Program-made: the position numbers and the translations under genes | Shown: positions 63,851 to 64,000 of the stretch, one piece after another | How the letters are laid out: each line of letters opens with the position of its first letter | Numbering within the stretch: position 1 is the first letter of the stretch | Notes under the pieces: generated by a model | Told to the model about the DNA's origin: nothing | Database searches by the model: none | The model's input: only the letters and a program-made list of their open reading frames with translations | Source: Ferruginibacter sp. | GTDB taxonomy: Bacteria > Bacteroidota > Bacteroidia > Chitinophagales > Chitinophagaceae | Direction: 5' to 3' | Length of the DNA: 64,000 bases | Assembly (NCBI GenBank): GCA_013141115.1 | Contig: JABFRP010000001.1 | Coordinates: forward strand, 62,001-126,000

Positions 63851-64000
63851 CTATTTTATATGTTGAAAATCTTGTTTTTGAGTAAAATATTGCAGACCTA
63901 AAATTAAAAGTATTGTACTGATAAATGTAATTTTTTGCATAACAGGCAGCAAAACAAAATTGCCCGAGCCATAGAGGTATAAGGTAAAGTAAAATATAAG
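63851..64000 (-). CDS. C-terminal 49 residues of a membrane protein (rest outside window)
   Basis: The minus-strand frame is open from base 64000 to a TAG at 63851-63853 and reads YLYGSGNFVLLPV, then a hydrophobic helix (ITFISTILLILGLQYF) and a polar tail. It is probably the end of a larger membrane protein on the minus strand upstream of the HEAT-like gene. Confidence 0.55.
   Translation of the reverse strand, partial: LIFYFTLYLYGSGNFVLLPVMQKITFISTILLILGLQYFTQKQDFQHIK

Overview
The window is a chromosomal segment of a member of the Bacteroidota. A Chitinophagaceae-like relative is my best guess, but that is inference from gene content, not a database match. The DNA is AT-rich, starts lack clear Shine-Dalgarno sequences, and promoters follow the Bacteroidota pattern TTG/TTTG, 17-21 bases, TAnnTTTG. 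Many small families typical of this phylum are present (DUF4920, DUF6157, DUF6498, head-GIN lipoproteins, MddA, a PafA phosphatase, LytTR membrane regulators).

Bases 1-16000 are a housekeeping core: the end of a Xer recombinase, hpf, tRNAs Thr-Tyr-Gly-Thr, tuf, tRNA-Trp, secE, nusG, a DUF4920 gene, rplK-rplA-rplJ-rplL, rpoB and rpoC. Spacers in this block carry terminators, promoters and several imperfect inverted repeats. Bases 16000-31000 hold an OmpH/Skp-like protein, an APC permease with a heptose-7-phosphate kinase (rfaE1), an isoaspartyl peptidase, ispD, then a mostly minus-strand group: a FemAB-like acyltransferase, an M1 metallopeptidase whose second half looks like an outer-membrane beta-barrel, a polyprenyl-phosphate sugar transferase, a Gfo/Idh/MocA oxidoreductase and accA, followed by tRNA-Asp.

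Bases 31000-50400 are accessory. A LysR regulator diverges from a decayed isochorismatase-family gene and an M24 peptidase. Next come a LytTR regulator, secreted proteins, a serine beta-lactamase-like lipoprotein, a Crp/Fnr regulator, a frameshifted outer-membrane protein gene, a PfkB kinase and a same-strand run of small enzymes (esterase, DinB, DUF6157, acetyltransferase, racemase, peroxiredoxin, FMN reductase). Three identical-architecture sites TTGAC-N4-GTCAA lie just upstream of -33 boxes: one before the Crp/Fnr gene itself and two in a tandemly duplicated promoter before a 75-residue protein. This looks like a small autoregulated Crp/Fnr circuit. It is followed by an unrecognised gene pair (540 and 388 residues) plus a 42-residue DUF3606-like fragment, which is the best candidate here for something undescribed.

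Bases 50400-64000 hold an AI-2E family membrane protein, a minus-strand cluster of very small membrane and proline-rich proteins, a DUF892 ferritin-like protein, a PNPOx-like protein, a CotH-like secreted protein beside PafA, a P-type Ca2+-type ATPase with a phospholipase D/cardiolipin synthase, and two minus-strand genes at the edge. The mix suggests envelope and stress functions, but no single pathway ties it together.
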